A stretch of DNA of 64,000 nucleotides from the NCBI GenBank assembly GCA_022885665.1, contig JAGQDJ010000030.1, positions 186,001 to 250,000 on the forward strand, written 5' to 3'. Source of the DNA: Triops longicaudatus. Lineage: Eukaryota > Arthropoda > Branchiopoda > Notostraca > Triopsidae. The notes beneath the pieces are model-generated. The model had not been told where the DNA came from and made no database searches. It saw only the letters and a list, made by a program, of their open reading frames with translations. Each line of letters starts with the position of its first letter. The first letter of the stretch is position 1. Position numbers and translations under genes: made by a program. This document shows, piece after piece, positions 37,332-49,120 of this stretch.

Positions 37332-40300
37332 ATGGAGCTTCGTAAACACATTTTTGCGTGTGCCGTTTTGCTGCTATTTTTCTCTATTGGTAAGTTCGTT
37401 TTTTCGCGTTTCTAAATGTGTTGGTACTATGTTTCTCTAATGGCAAGTTCCGAAAAAAAATATTGTTTTTATATAAACATATTTTTTTTAAATTTCGGTT
37501 ACTTGCATAATTAATTTGACTAGTTTTTTGGAATTGTTTTAGACGAGAAAAAAATAGAAAAATATTTTGAGTGTGAATATGCCCGATTAGTGAACTTGAA
37601 TATTGCCATTTAACTTTTTTTTTAGAAAAGCTAAAGCACTTTTAAGATTGTTATTTTGTAGCACTTTTATTTTGATTATCTTAAATATTTCGAACTGATG
37701 AAGACTGATTCGGGAGTGAAACAAAAAGGCTGTTTGAATTGTAAGTAAATTTAATTTTTATTGTGTATTTTTGGAGTATTTTCAATAATTTCCCATATGT
37801 AAATTTCCAAGTATTTCGCTATTTTTGTGCTTGAAATAAACTTGATATTTATAATTTAATTGACAGTCAGTAGAATTGAATTTACATTTCAATCTGAAAA
37901 TTCCAATTTTTAATATTAAATTTTTATATGTAATTTCTCTTGTGAAAGGGAATTAAATTGTATTCGTAGTGTAAACTACGTAGGAAGACCATTTTTTAAC
38001 TTTTGGTTTCATAGTTTTCTTCCGGGTGGGTAGTTTTCTGATGGTAGTTTTCGTATTCACGTTCAGCCGTGCTAAAAATCGTGAAAATTGAGATTAGCGT
38101 GCATCGCTACAGCTGATTAAATCCGCAAATTATCTCTTAGTACTTGAGTCTTTACTTTCGGAGAGAAAGATGTCAAATTTCTATTTCAATGCTGGCGAAA
38201 CACGTTCAGCGAAACAGCAACGGTTAAGATAAAACTTTCTTTAATTTTTTTAATATTCAAGAATAATTCACTTCATTTTTCCTAGAAAAACTCAAAAGTG
38301 TGCCGTATCGGTGTTTTAACGTCTTAAAAAGGACGCTGCAAAAGAAACGAATATTTATTTTTTCAAAAATAATATTATGTTGTAGAAATGTTTTTTTTTT
38401 TTTATTTTGACTTTAAGATTTTTGTTGTTTCTTTTTAAGTTCCGTGTTTTGTAAAGCTATGGTTTGTTTTCCATTATTATTTTATTTTTGTAACTGAACT
38501 TTTATGGCTCTCTTCCTGTTTATCGGGAAAGCGCGGTTTTAACCAAACAATCGTGTTAGGATTCAATGTGATTTTCACGTGTTAAGATCGGAACTTTCTT
38601 TTGTTCTTCCGTGGGACGTTTTCTCGCGGAAAATCGGATTACAACACTCGATTTCAATCACCGGCAGATTTTGCAGTGGACAAAAGCCTATTTAGTTGGT
38701 TAATGAGTTTCTTGAGACGTTTTGATATGGCCATTAAAGTGAAAGCTTGTTTCAGAAAAAAATAAAAGAAAATGATCTTGGCAATTATAGTAGCTATGGC
38801 CACAGTCACGTAAGGGTTTCTAAGGGAGATTAAAAGCAAGGTGAGCAAAGGGAAGGTGGAGGATGGGAGCATAATAAGAAGAAGCTAAGGGAGTCGGGTT
38901 TCCGGGTCATTTTCCCCTTGAAACTTAGCTACAGAATCTTGGAGCTGGAGGAGAAAACGTGAGTAAGAGACTTTCTCCCAATTCGTCTTTTTTTTCCTTT
39001 TCGGATACCTGGCTGGCCTCCTTGAAACCATATAGCCTACCTATCGTTTCTCACTGCGCCCCATAGCATCAATTTCAGTAATGATCATGACTATAACCGC
39101 ACCTCTTTTGAGAACCTCCTTATATTTCCCAGAAGGGAGAAACACCAACTGCAACTATGGTTGTACCGTATATGTAAGGATATGGGACAATGGATTTGCA
39201 TGAAAGCTTGTCGCGGAACGAGTTCAAGATAATGAACCAGCTGCAGCTTCTTTTAATTTGAAAAGGAAAGTTAAAATTGAAATAGTTGAGTACCGGGAGG
39301 AGTAAGTCATTAATTCAGGTGCAGAGCTTTTTCTTTTTATAACAAGGAAGTCTTTGTTACCCTAGGATAATAGATTTTATAGAAGATATTCCGTAGTAAT
39401 TCGGAAGTGGAACCGTCGTCACCTTTCTCCTTAATTTCTTAAAGAAAAATCAGAAAGCGCACCGAAGACAGTGATAGTATCGTCCTCTTGTGATTTAATT
39501 GAACTATTTAGTTCACAAGGCGAAACACGCCAAATTCTAGATGTATTTCCGCGTTGAAAAGTTATTTAGGTTTTGCTAGTTCTCTTATCAGTATTGCACA
39601 TGGTTTGTTGAAGCCATCTGCCGTGGAAGAATAACGTGTTATGATGTGATGGCATATTGAGCCATCTGTCGTTCAAGGGCGCAAGCTGCGACACACGAAT
39701 CATAAATGTCGGCATATGATCGTGTTAAATTTTAAATGTAGACTTGGCATTTCACGAAAAGGATTCCTGCGTTGTGAAGATGCTTGGAACAGTCACTTTG
39801 ACCTCGTGACCCGAGTAGCAAAAACGTCTTCAAACGTCCACGACGTGCATTTTTGTTTTTGTATTATGTATTGCGACATCTAGGCATTGCATAGGTAACT
39901 TTTAGGGTTATTTTCACAAACGCTGCTACAGAATATGTAATGTGCCCGTTAGATGGCACAGTTGCGACTTTAAAGAGACCAACATGCTACAGAATAACAA
40001 CAGACCAACAACAACATGCTACAGAATCAATTATTGTGCGTTTTTTCAATTGAATATTAAATGCTAAGTCCAGGGTACATAGGAGACTGATTTTACCACT
40101 TCTGGTCACTATTTGAAAGAAAATATTTAATACATGGCAAGATGGAATGACATATGATCATCATAGGTTATGGATCTGAAATGAAGCCGTTTGTGATAAC
40201 GGCATCTGTGCTTCGTCCCGCTACCGAGTTACACACATTTACAGTGGGTTCGTCGAGTTCTTCCTCTTCATCGTTGGTATCCGTACACGAACCAAAGGTC

Positions 40301-43300
40301 GAGGAGATAGAGCCTGAAGCCGAGGGTAAAGGAACCAACCCACAAATTCTCCGCTTTTATCGACTCACGAGTTAATACCAGCATGTACCGCTTTTACTAT
40401 TACGGGATCACTGACGCTCTAAAACCCAAAAATAATCAACACACCAAGACAAAAGAAACTCAAACAAAAGACACGTGCTGCTCATTACTCAAACCATAAC
40501 TGTTACAGACAAAAAAGGTCCGTTAGCCGTGACTGACACACGCAACGAACTAAACTACTGGCGACGGATGGCTTACCATGCATGATCCTGTTTGACGTCT
40601 CCAAGCCCGAGCAACTAAAATAAGCTTTGTTTTCGCTTTTGTTGCGCTTTCTTTCAGCAGAATCCACCGCTGAGCCTCGCCGAGTACCCAGTCCTGCTTT
40701 TAGACTACATGGAAGCTTGGACTCCAAGGAGGATGAGGAATTCTTGGGACCTACCCCCGCCTTGCTCGCTACCACCCGAGTCTTTGGCTTCGTTGACTTT
40801 ACCACCACCGTCAGCAATACGGTCATGATCTTCACGCCGCAGTCCAAAGCTAACCCCGGTAAATATTCACCCTTAGAATACTAGAATTCCGATTTTTGCC
40901 AACTGATCGAGACCAGAAGGTAGTTTACAAGTCGTGCAGTTGACAAAAGTAGACTTATGTGCAACGTAGATGAGGAAAATTTGTAGAAAAATTCCGACGC
41001 AAAGATCAAACAGTGCATTTTTGCACATTATCGGTAAATAGCCTTGCGTTTATAAGCGGCAGCTCGTAGTCTCGAGGACCGTGGTTCAAATTTCTTACAT
41101 TAATTCATGAGCAATTGAAAACGATGTTTGATGTAATATCTTTTTGTCTAACAATAGAAAAAGTGGACTCCAAATCTAAGCCAATGCCGAGTACAGCCAT
41201 TGTCGTAGCGGAAACCGTATCTAGTAGTTCACCTTCAAGCAAGCTTTCAAAGAGATCGAAAATAACACCCTCGAAACCCAGTTCCTCAATTTTCGGCGTG
41301 CCAAGTACGATCGGTATCGAAGGTTTGTTCGACAACAATCGAAACCGGTCGTCCAAACTTCCTTTGCCCAAGACCAGCAAACTTAGCCCGATTGCATCTT
41401 CGGCGTCTTCCGTTCCCACCAAAACTGCGCACCCTTTCACTTTAAGACCAACAGTGGCGCCCTCGCCGACCATGCAAACTCGAGTGGCTGTGAGTTCCCG
41501 GGTGGACGTTCGTGTAGGGAACGCCCCGTCGCAAAAAAATGTCACCCAAGTATCCGAATCAGAAAAATCTACCAAACCAAAGATGTCCGTTCGTATGGAA
41601 GTGAACGTGGCAACCCGTGGCGCCCCTAGCGTTGTCCAGTCCCGGTTTGTCAACAACCTGTCTGGTAACACCAGCCCAGTGATGGGTGTCATTACTACCA
41701 CAGCTGGTACGATGATCCGCGACGGAACCACTACAGTCCACGAAACGTCCGTTGTCGGAACGCTGATCGACGGAACTTACGCGAGAATAGTACAAAGTAC
41801 TTCGCATGTCTACAGAGAAAAGATTGAACCCACTGCCATCCCTCAGTTAAGCGGTAAAGCCGAGGTCGAAGTCGTCGTTGATGACCATAAAATCGCCAAA
41901 GCTAAGCCTGTTCCGTCCTCTGCCAGCGGTGTAATCACAACCGCTCCGGAGCAGCGAAAGAACGACGAAAGCAGTTTACCTTTAGAGTCGCTCTTTAGCT
42001 CGCAGCTTGGCCCTAAAGCTGCCGAGTTCGTGGCTTTGCCGGTGAAACAACCTACCAACTCCCTCAACGGCCAAGTGCGCGCCTTGAATGAAAACTCCTA
42101 CGAATCGGAGGAAGACTACGAAGAAGAAGACCCAGAAGATACTCACTCCGCCATAGATCCCTCGTTCCAGTTCCTAGCCACTGAGGTCAGCCCTGTTCGG
42201 CAAACTCGGTACGCCCCTTCTGAAGTAGTATCCACCGTCTTAGCGTCGGTGGTGGGTCAACACGAGCTTTTGCCCGTTCCTCAGAGTTTGATAGAAAAAC
42301 GAGCCGGTATTCCGTCTTTCAACGGCAATTCTCGTTCCCGCTTTGCCAGCACTGAGCGCAATACTCCCAACGCGGACTGGAACCGCCCCAGCACTGCCCA
42401 ATCCTCTAACTCAGGCTTCAGGCGAGATGGCACGCGCTGGCGTTACACGCCTGCACCCAAGCCACGTGTTTCCATTGTCAAGCAGGAGCGACGGCCCGCA
42501 CCGGTCTACGAAGAAGACCCCTACGAAACTGCTGCCCCAGCCCCCAAACCTTCAGACGACGAGGAGTTGCAAGAAATTGAACCTTCGGAGGTAAGAACGT
42601 TACGGGTACAGACCGTGACCCCTGAGGGCTACAAAGGCAATCTCTACTTCGAAATCGCAACCATCAAGTCGCCCTACGTCATGAGGGTCGGCACGGTCAA
42701 GAACACGAGGTACATCACCCTAACCAAGACCTTCACCCGGGCAGTGACCCCAACACCACCACCCCAGTTAGTAACCCCTGCCTCTGAAGTCATTACCACT
42801 AGCGATCCGCCTTTGGACCCTAGTTTACCCTTGACAGAAAACATCTTGGCAACCACGCAACCTTACGAGTCCATCTTGAAAGATTCTAGCGATATTGCCA
42901 CGTTACCTGCAGTACGGCTTGCGACTGACTCACTCGTCTTACCTTTGGAAACTGTCACCGAAACCTTTAGTACGACCGAACTGATGGAGAAGACCTCCAT
43001 CTTACCCTTTGTCCAAAGCGGTGTCACGTCACAGTTAACTTTGACGCAGTCATACTACATTACCCGCTTAGTAACCGCTGTCAAGACGGTCCCCGCGGCC
43101 GATCTTTATCACTTTATCCCTAGCAACACCCTGAGGGATCTGAGTACCGTATTGCAAGAAGCTGGCTCGGAGCACAACGAACATTTGTTGCCAGGGGAGC
43201 AGGAATTTAGTGAAAATGACGAGTATGACGACGAGGCACCTCACGAACACCGCGTTTTGCCTCCACCCAACTTCCAAGACCCTTTGTTGTCAAGCATCGG

Positions 43301-44030
43301 TTCAGACTTCGACCCCAGCGCTATGGACAAATCTCGCGTTGAACTACAGTCGAGCTTGAACAGCGAACCGCTGCCCTCGCACGGAGGCGTTACAGGCACG
43401 CCTCCGTTGCCTCAACCCACACAGTTACCGTTTGAGGGCGATGTTAGCGCCGCTGCGCTTCAACCCTCGCAAGATCCGCATGGATTAACGCCTGAGCAGT
43501 TACAGCAACTCGCTATCTACCGCTATTACAACCCTTATGGGGCGTTACCCTTCGGTCTACCTGGTTTAGGTGGCTTTGGAGGCTTGCCTGGTGTAGGTGG
43601 CGCTGCTGCTAATTCTCAGATAATTACTACTACTCGCCCAATTGTGAAAACTAGCGAAATAGTCCAAACTAATGTCGTACCTTTGTGGGATGGCGCCAAA
43701 ACCATTTATACCACCATCTCCCGGACGGTAGGAACAACAACAGTGACGGAAACGGAACTAGGAACGACGACCTTAACGGGATTAGCTAATCCGTTCCAGC
43801 AGTACACGATTACCAGCTCACCTGTGACTTCGGAAATTATGGCCACGAGCACGGAGCTCAGAGTGTACCGGATTATCTTCCGGGCGCAGACGACATACAC
43901 CACAGTGACATCTACCACATTGTTCCCCACGGTTGTGACGTCATACACCACTGCCACGATTCCTATTCAGCCCACAGCCTTTCCTGGATTATTCCCTAAT
44001 CCTTTAGGCTTTCCGGGTTTAGTAGGTTGA
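37332..44030 (+). CDS. Secreted Ser/Thr/Pro-rich protein, DUF4758-like
   Basis: Exons 37332-37389, 40167-40325, 40658-40858 and 41158-44030 join in phase 1 to 1096 residues. Residues 1-19 are a signal peptide (HIFACAVLLLFFSIG). The rest is low-complexity, rich in Ser, Thr, Pro and Val, with an acidic patch (EEDYEEEDPED), and ends in a Gly/Pro/Phe-rich tail (AFPGLFPNPLGFPGLVG). Recurring beta-strand-like blocks such as RVFGFVDFTTTVSNTVMIFT, GTLIDGTYARIVQSTSHVYR and RAQTTYTTVTSTTLFPTVVT resemble the DUF4758 proteins of arthropods, which I recall as large secreted or membrane-linked proteins of unknown role. The family name is from memory and not certain. No transmembrane helix is seen after the signal. 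Dense TTV and TTT tracts suggest O-glycosylation. Its 3' end converges on the next gene, 502 bp away. Confidence 0.85.
37390..40166 (+). other. Long first intron (2.8 kb) of the DUF4758-like gene
   Basis: The donor is ttgGTAAGT and the acceptor catcatAG. The body is AT-rich with no supported nested gene. The motif aacatgctacagaat occurs twice at about 39981-40029, a minor duplication. Confidence 0.6.
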
Positions 44031-44532
44031 AGCGGGATAAATCAATTTTTTTTTTAAGTAAATAGTGTAAATATTGCTGACATCCGACAAGTATTGCTCT
44101 ATTATTACTTCTTTTAGTAAAATTTTAAGAAAACGGTTATTAAAGAATGGCGATGTAAGTTTTCGTAACGAAGACGATATCATAAGCTTTAATGTTTGAT
44201 TATTACTTGTATTGTATCGCTTTTTTTTGTGCTGTGGCAACAAATGGCTGAACGCAAAGGTGCTTTAGAAAGGACTTGAAAGTAAAAACACTTTCGAAAC
44301 GTTTCGCTAATAATTTAAAATTGCGCTGGTCGCCCGTTCTCGCATGTTTTGGACATACCAAAAATATATTTTCTGTATTTGAAAATTTTCATGGAAGGAC
44401 TTGGATTCGTACTGAGCATGGGAAAGTTGTTGCTAAATCCTATATTTGTAGGAAAAAGTTGAATATACAGTTTTTGGCGCCAAGAAGGATTTTTAAAAAG
44501 GATTTTAATTTGATAAAACATTCATGAATTTC
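44031..44532. other. Convergent 3' spacer
   Basis: The DUF4758-like gene ends at 44030 and the mucin-tetraspanin stop codon is at 44533, so both 3' UTRs share this 502 bp. No additional feature was recognised. Confidence 0.5.
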
Positions 44533-47500
44533 TTACGTGAGTATGCTGAAGCTTCGACACTGATGACAAGATGGCGCTTGCACCACGTGTTGATGTTGAT
44601 GCGAGTGGCAACACGTGTGTGCAGGAGCCGGTTGAAACGACATAACCGGCATTGTTGGCTGAATCACCATCACCTGTGGAGGAGGTGGTGGCGGGGGTGG
44701 TGGTGGAGGAGGCGGTGGAGGAGGGGGTGGGGGTGGCGCTGTGGGCGCCGTAGGGACCATGGGCGTGACATAGGCCATGTTCGGGTTCGGAAAGTTTTGC
44801 ATCATGGCGTTCATCATCATTTGATTCGGCATCAGTCCACCCATTTGTGGCATTCCATCCATTTGGCGCATTCTGCCCATGCCGACCCTTGAAGGATCTG
44901 GTAAAGTAATGTAACAACAATCAATTTTAGTAATGCTGACTGAAGTATGAAGAATGTACTAGGCGCCGGGTGATGCCGGTTAAAGTCGCTCATGAGAATA
45001 GGGTAATTTGGAATAACCGGATACGAAAAGACGCCTTCCTCTGGTTTGGTAGAGTCTTGGATCATTCGATAACTAAGCGTCAAGGAAGCGAGCTGAAAGA
45101 GTGACACAATAAAAAAAACTCAGTAATTTATAAATTGGAAAGCAGTTATTCACTTCCTTGGGCGTTTCTTCTTATATTTTTTTTATCAAATTTGTATGCC
45201 ATCTAGTGAGCATTACGCACAAGGAAATGAATCAGGTTAAAACGTGTGCGACATCTGAGTACTACCTGCACAACTATAGCGATGCTAAAGAAAACGCCCA
45301 TTAAAATTAGGACGGTAGGGTTTAGGCAAAAATTGGCCGATTGGCAAAGAAGATTGAAAGCTTTTCGCAACACCGAGTGTTCTGCGCCTTTAACAATGGC
45401 GTCATAGGCGTAGATCACGATTCCAGCAGCTCCCAGCTCGAAAACTATAAGGATGAGGCCTCCAATGATACTCTAGGCACAAACATCGCGTTAATTTTCA
45501 TATTTAAATTAAAACTAAGGCTTATATATAAAGCCAGAATATGGCTTCTAATAACGTACTAGAGGCGCTTCTAAAGAAATCAGAGATATGGAGGTTTGCT
45601 TATGCTCACATCTGGCAGTTCGAGGTACCCAAAAATGTAGTTCGCAGTTCAGGAAAGTAGAAGGGAGCTGAGCTTTCCCATTATTATGTTCTTTAGGAAG
45701 AGACTCGCAATGTTTTGGTCACGTGTTGGCAACCTATAGATGTCATCAAGGTAATAGATAAACCCGCAGGTCATTTGCTAACTAGCGCCTCTAGTGACAC
45801 TATTAGGAACCCCACTTTGGTATAAGCTTATTATTTACACGTACAATTTTGAGGCATACTACTACTTTGCAAAGACCACCGCAGAATCCGGTTAAGGAAG
45901 AGAAAATGAGGACGATCCCTGCGGCTAAACTGGTGTAAAGACTTCCATAAACGATATTAGCCACCACAGCCACGAAGGCATGGTGTTCATCAGCGCGTTT
46001 GCTCCGATGCAACGGCTCTTGAACGTACAGACCAACGGCGTCTAATTCGCCCCAGTTGAATACAGCGCTTCTACTACGAGCTTTCCCACGAAAGAACACA
46101 AATTAGAACTCTAGTTTAGTTTTAATTTACCTTTTCTTTACTCTTTTTAAGTATTTAATAATTTTGCGCACCTTTTGTAGAGCTTTTCGTACCAAGTGTC
46201 TTTTTTGTCGAAGCGGGTGACGTCACAATGGCCGAAGTAGGCGAAGTCAACTCTTTGCCTGCGGTCGTCTCTGGTGTACGAAGGATGGTAACTGCCGTAG
46301 AAGAAGATGCTAACGCTGGCAAAGTGGAGAGCTCCGTAGCCATGACAGATGACGTAGGTGTTGAAGATGTTTTTCTCGAAGCTGGAGAACTAGAGGATGT
46401 AGTGGACGTTGAAGAAATACCCACTGAGTTAGTAGAAGATTCCATTGAATTGGAAGAAGAATTGTTTGGTTTGACAGGTGTCGTAGAAAGTGTGGAAAGC
46501 AATGACGGCGCGGAAGAATTAGAAGACATGGAAGTCGGAGTCGTCGGAGAAGCCAAGGAAGACAGGAAAGTCACGGAAGGTGTAGACATGGAAGACGTAG
46601 GAATCGTAGATAAAGGTGGTGTGGAAGATATCGTGTGTGGGGACCAGGTTAAAGGCAGAGAAGACATTGAGGACGCAGTAGATGCGATTGAAACGTTGTC
46701 TTCGTGACTTGATTCCGGTTCCGTGACGTTCACAAGCGGCAAGGACGAGGTTGAGGTTTCGTCCATTACGATTTCCGCGTTTGGAGTATTTTGTTCCTCG
46801 TCGCCCTTTATAGTCGATTTTTCTTCATTTTCATGGTTTACGTTATCTTTTCCACCTTCGGCTTCCGCGGAACCTTCGCCACATTGACATTTTTCACTTT
46901 CCGTTGAACGCTCCAAGTCACTTTCAGTGTTATTATTACGTGGCAATAATCCTTTCGCATCCATTGCTTCATTTTGCGCCTTACTAGTCTGTAAGTCCTC
47001 GTAAGTACTAGTCCTCGTATTGCGTAAGTCAGTCTCATTGTACCCAGTTCCCGTGGAATTTTCTTGTTTATCGTCTTGGAAATTCTGAGTGCTGCGCGTT
47101 TCTGTAGGTTCCACAGTTTGGTCAACCGTGACTTGCTCGTTACTTGCGGTATAATTTATTGTTGCCATATTCAGCGATTGGGTTTCTGCCATTTGAGCTA
47201 CCTCAGTACTCGAAGTAAGGGAAGAATTAATGGAAGTTGTGTTTATTAAAGCTTCTGGCATATGTGAATTATGTTCACTGGAATTCTGCAGCGTCATTGC
47301 AACAGTGCTAGTACCAGGTTGTGTTTGGTTATCACGGTCTTCGTCTTCAGCTAACAACTTCGTAGTAGAAGACACATTCGTCGTAGAAAACTTTGCTGGG
47401 AGCGCTGTTGACGGTGCTTTAGAAGAGGTACTGACAACTATGGGTGTCGGACTGCTTACATTGCTTGTTGGTACTCGCTCGGTACGTGATTGATTTGTTG

Positions 47501-48535
47501 GTGCTTCTCGCAGCGAGTTGGCATTGGGAATTTGATCAGCGGTAGGATTCAAAGTCGAAGAAGTATTTGTAGAATTTTTTACTGAAGTTGGCGTCGAAAG
47601 TGAAGGAGGATATGCAGTTCCATTCATCGTTGTATTCTTTGTATCCATTTTGACGCCCTCCGGCGGACTAGATGTGCTAATTAAAGTGCTTGTTGTGGAC
47701 TGATTAGTAACTTCGTTTTTTTGCTCTGCGACGACTTTCGTTGGTGGTTCGGGTGACGTTGTTAAGTTACTCCATCCGTTTAACGGCTTTTCATGGATTG
47801 TTTGAACTCGTTCAATAGAAGCGTTACTCTGTTTAGCGGTCAAATTCACATTCGCTTGACTATCAAGGCTTATATTCCTAGGAACGTTAGAAGCCTGTGG
47901 TTGAATAGTACTGTTATTTTTTGCATTCTTTGGTCGGTTATTTAATGTCGTCGAGACCGTAATTGATAATAACGGGTTTATTGTTGGAGTATTGGATGAC
48001 GTCTGTGTAGTTTTTCCAGTTAAAGTACTATTCGCTAAGGTTGCTGGCAAGACTGTGAGAAAGCTAGCAGTGCCCGGTACATTTGCCTCCTGTTGATGCG
48101 GTGTTGAAGGACTGGGATCGAACGCCCTTGAAAAAAAGCTGACAATACTTGCCAGGTGAATCTGCTTGTCGTAAAGATTTGCATACGTTAGGTCTGGTTT
48201 GGTCGGTTGATTGCCTCCTGGTTGGACGTAAAAAGTGTCTGCACTCGGAGTAGTATTGAAACGAAGCCCGTGAGGTTTAATATGGCTGTTGACTTCCACG
48301 TACGCTATGAGCGCTGCGACTAAATGCTCCACTTTTCCCAATTGTTTCAACTGAAACGCGCTAACTCCCACGCAAGTACAGCCTATAGCCTTGGGAAGTA
48401 TTCACAATTACTTTAAAAGTATATTAGCAATCACGAAACACTTACTAGAAGCTTAAGGTTAAAAATAATGAAGCATATCTTTCTCGCAACTTCGTCCGGC
48501 ATAAACGAAAACCCCAGATGAGCTGTGGCTGGCAT
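44533..48535 (-). CDS. Tetraspanin-like four-helix protein with giant mucin-like first loop
   Basis: Exons on the minus strand: 48535-48446, 48389-46172, 46080-45866, 45472-45266, 45092-44960 and 44897-44533, joining in phase to 1075 residues. TM1 (about 20-42) reads CFIIFNLKLLAIGCTCVGVS, resembling tetraspanin TM1 (FNxxxxxxG). Residues about 60-769 are Ser/Thr/Pro/Asn-rich with many N-x-S/T sites, a mucin-like ectodomain. A furin-type site RSKR follows just before TM2. TM2 to TM3 reads LIFSSLTGFCGGLCK then SIIGGLILIVFELGAAGIVI, like tetraspanin FLGCCGA and ELAAGI. The second loop is only about 35 residues, has two cysteines (CQSANFC) and lacks the CCG motif. TM4 is PTVLILMGVFFSIAIVV. The cytoplasmic tail has a Met-rich part and about 20 consecutive prolines. 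The family call is inference and the gene may be lineage-specific. Confidence 0.78.
44682..44745 (-). repeat. Polyproline-coding (CCN)n tract
   Basis: A run of about 20 consecutive proline codons lies in the last exon of the tetraspanin-like gene. It is a triplet-type low-complexity tract prone to length change. It would offer profilin, EVH1 or SH3 ligand surfaces in the cytoplasmic tail, which is inference from composition. Confidence 0.75.
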
Positions 48536-49120
48536 TTTTGTTGTTTAATTTATATTTCCTTGAAAACAGGTCACGGAAAGCTTTCCACCAAGCATTTGTC
48601 TATATCACTAAGCTACTAAAAGTAAACATAACATAGCTCTCCTTTTTTCTTTTCCGTTGAGTTTGTCGCCTACAACAATGTCGGCAATGTTTCGGAAAGG
48701 GTAAGTTTTCCGCAGCAGCCTTTGCTTCAGTGTTTGCCAATGTCAATCCTAGTTTCGCTCGATTCCCCCGGACATACATAAACTAGCAGTGAAAGGCCAG
48801 CCACTCTGACCTGGGAGAGAGACCGGTTAGTAGCATTTTCCCCAGGTTTTCCCGCGCTTGGATTTGATAGTTCAGCGTTCTGCGGCGCTGGCTCGCCGTT
48901 CGCTGTTTGAGTTTTGTTTGCACCCGAGTAATGGGAAGTTTTGGAGTGAGACGAAGCGGCACGGAAGTGTATACGCCTTTTTGCGTCTATTTTTTCCCCT
49001 AACGATGTGAGAAGTCAAACGAAGACTTGAAAGACTACCATGAATTCACGAAAAGCACCAGGCACGTTCAAAATTATTATTCCAAACAATTAAAGTTAAT
49101 TTTAATTTTTATACGTGCAG
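48536..49120. promoter_or_regulatory. Divergent promoter region, mucin-tetraspanin and RAPGEF1
   Basis: The two genes point away from each other across this 585-bp interval, so it probably holds both promoters. A candidate RAPGEF1 first coding exon is 48678-48700, with a strong start context (acaacaATG) and a perfect donor (GGGTAAGT). Its phase (2) does not fit the acceptor at 49121 (needs 1), so it is unproven. Confidence 0.45.

Noticed and set aside
41048..41095. tRNA-like B box (ggttcaaattt)
   Set aside because: No A box, no acceptor-stem pairing and a position inside a protein-gene intron. No tRNA could be folded.
41105..41731. 208-residue minus-strand ORF
   Set aside because: Antisense of the DUF4758-like exon. 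The plus frame has splice-matched neighbours and a signal peptide exon; the minus frame has neither.
44524..44892. 122-residue Arg/Trp/His-rich plus-strand ORF
   Set aside because: Antisense shadow of the polyproline exon. CCN repeats read backwards give GGN and tgg-type codons.
46228..46707. 159-residue acidic plus-strand ORF
   Set aside because: Exact antisense of the Ser/Thr-rich tetraspanin ectodomain exon. Its Glu/Val/Asp composition is the expected shadow of Ser/Thr codons.
48678..48700. RAPGEF1 initiating exon MSAMFRK with a perfect donor
   Set aside because: It ends in phase 2, while the first supported exon (49121) needs phase 1. An alternative acceptor at 49062 would fit but puts an intron-like T-rich stretch into the protein. 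Left unassigned.
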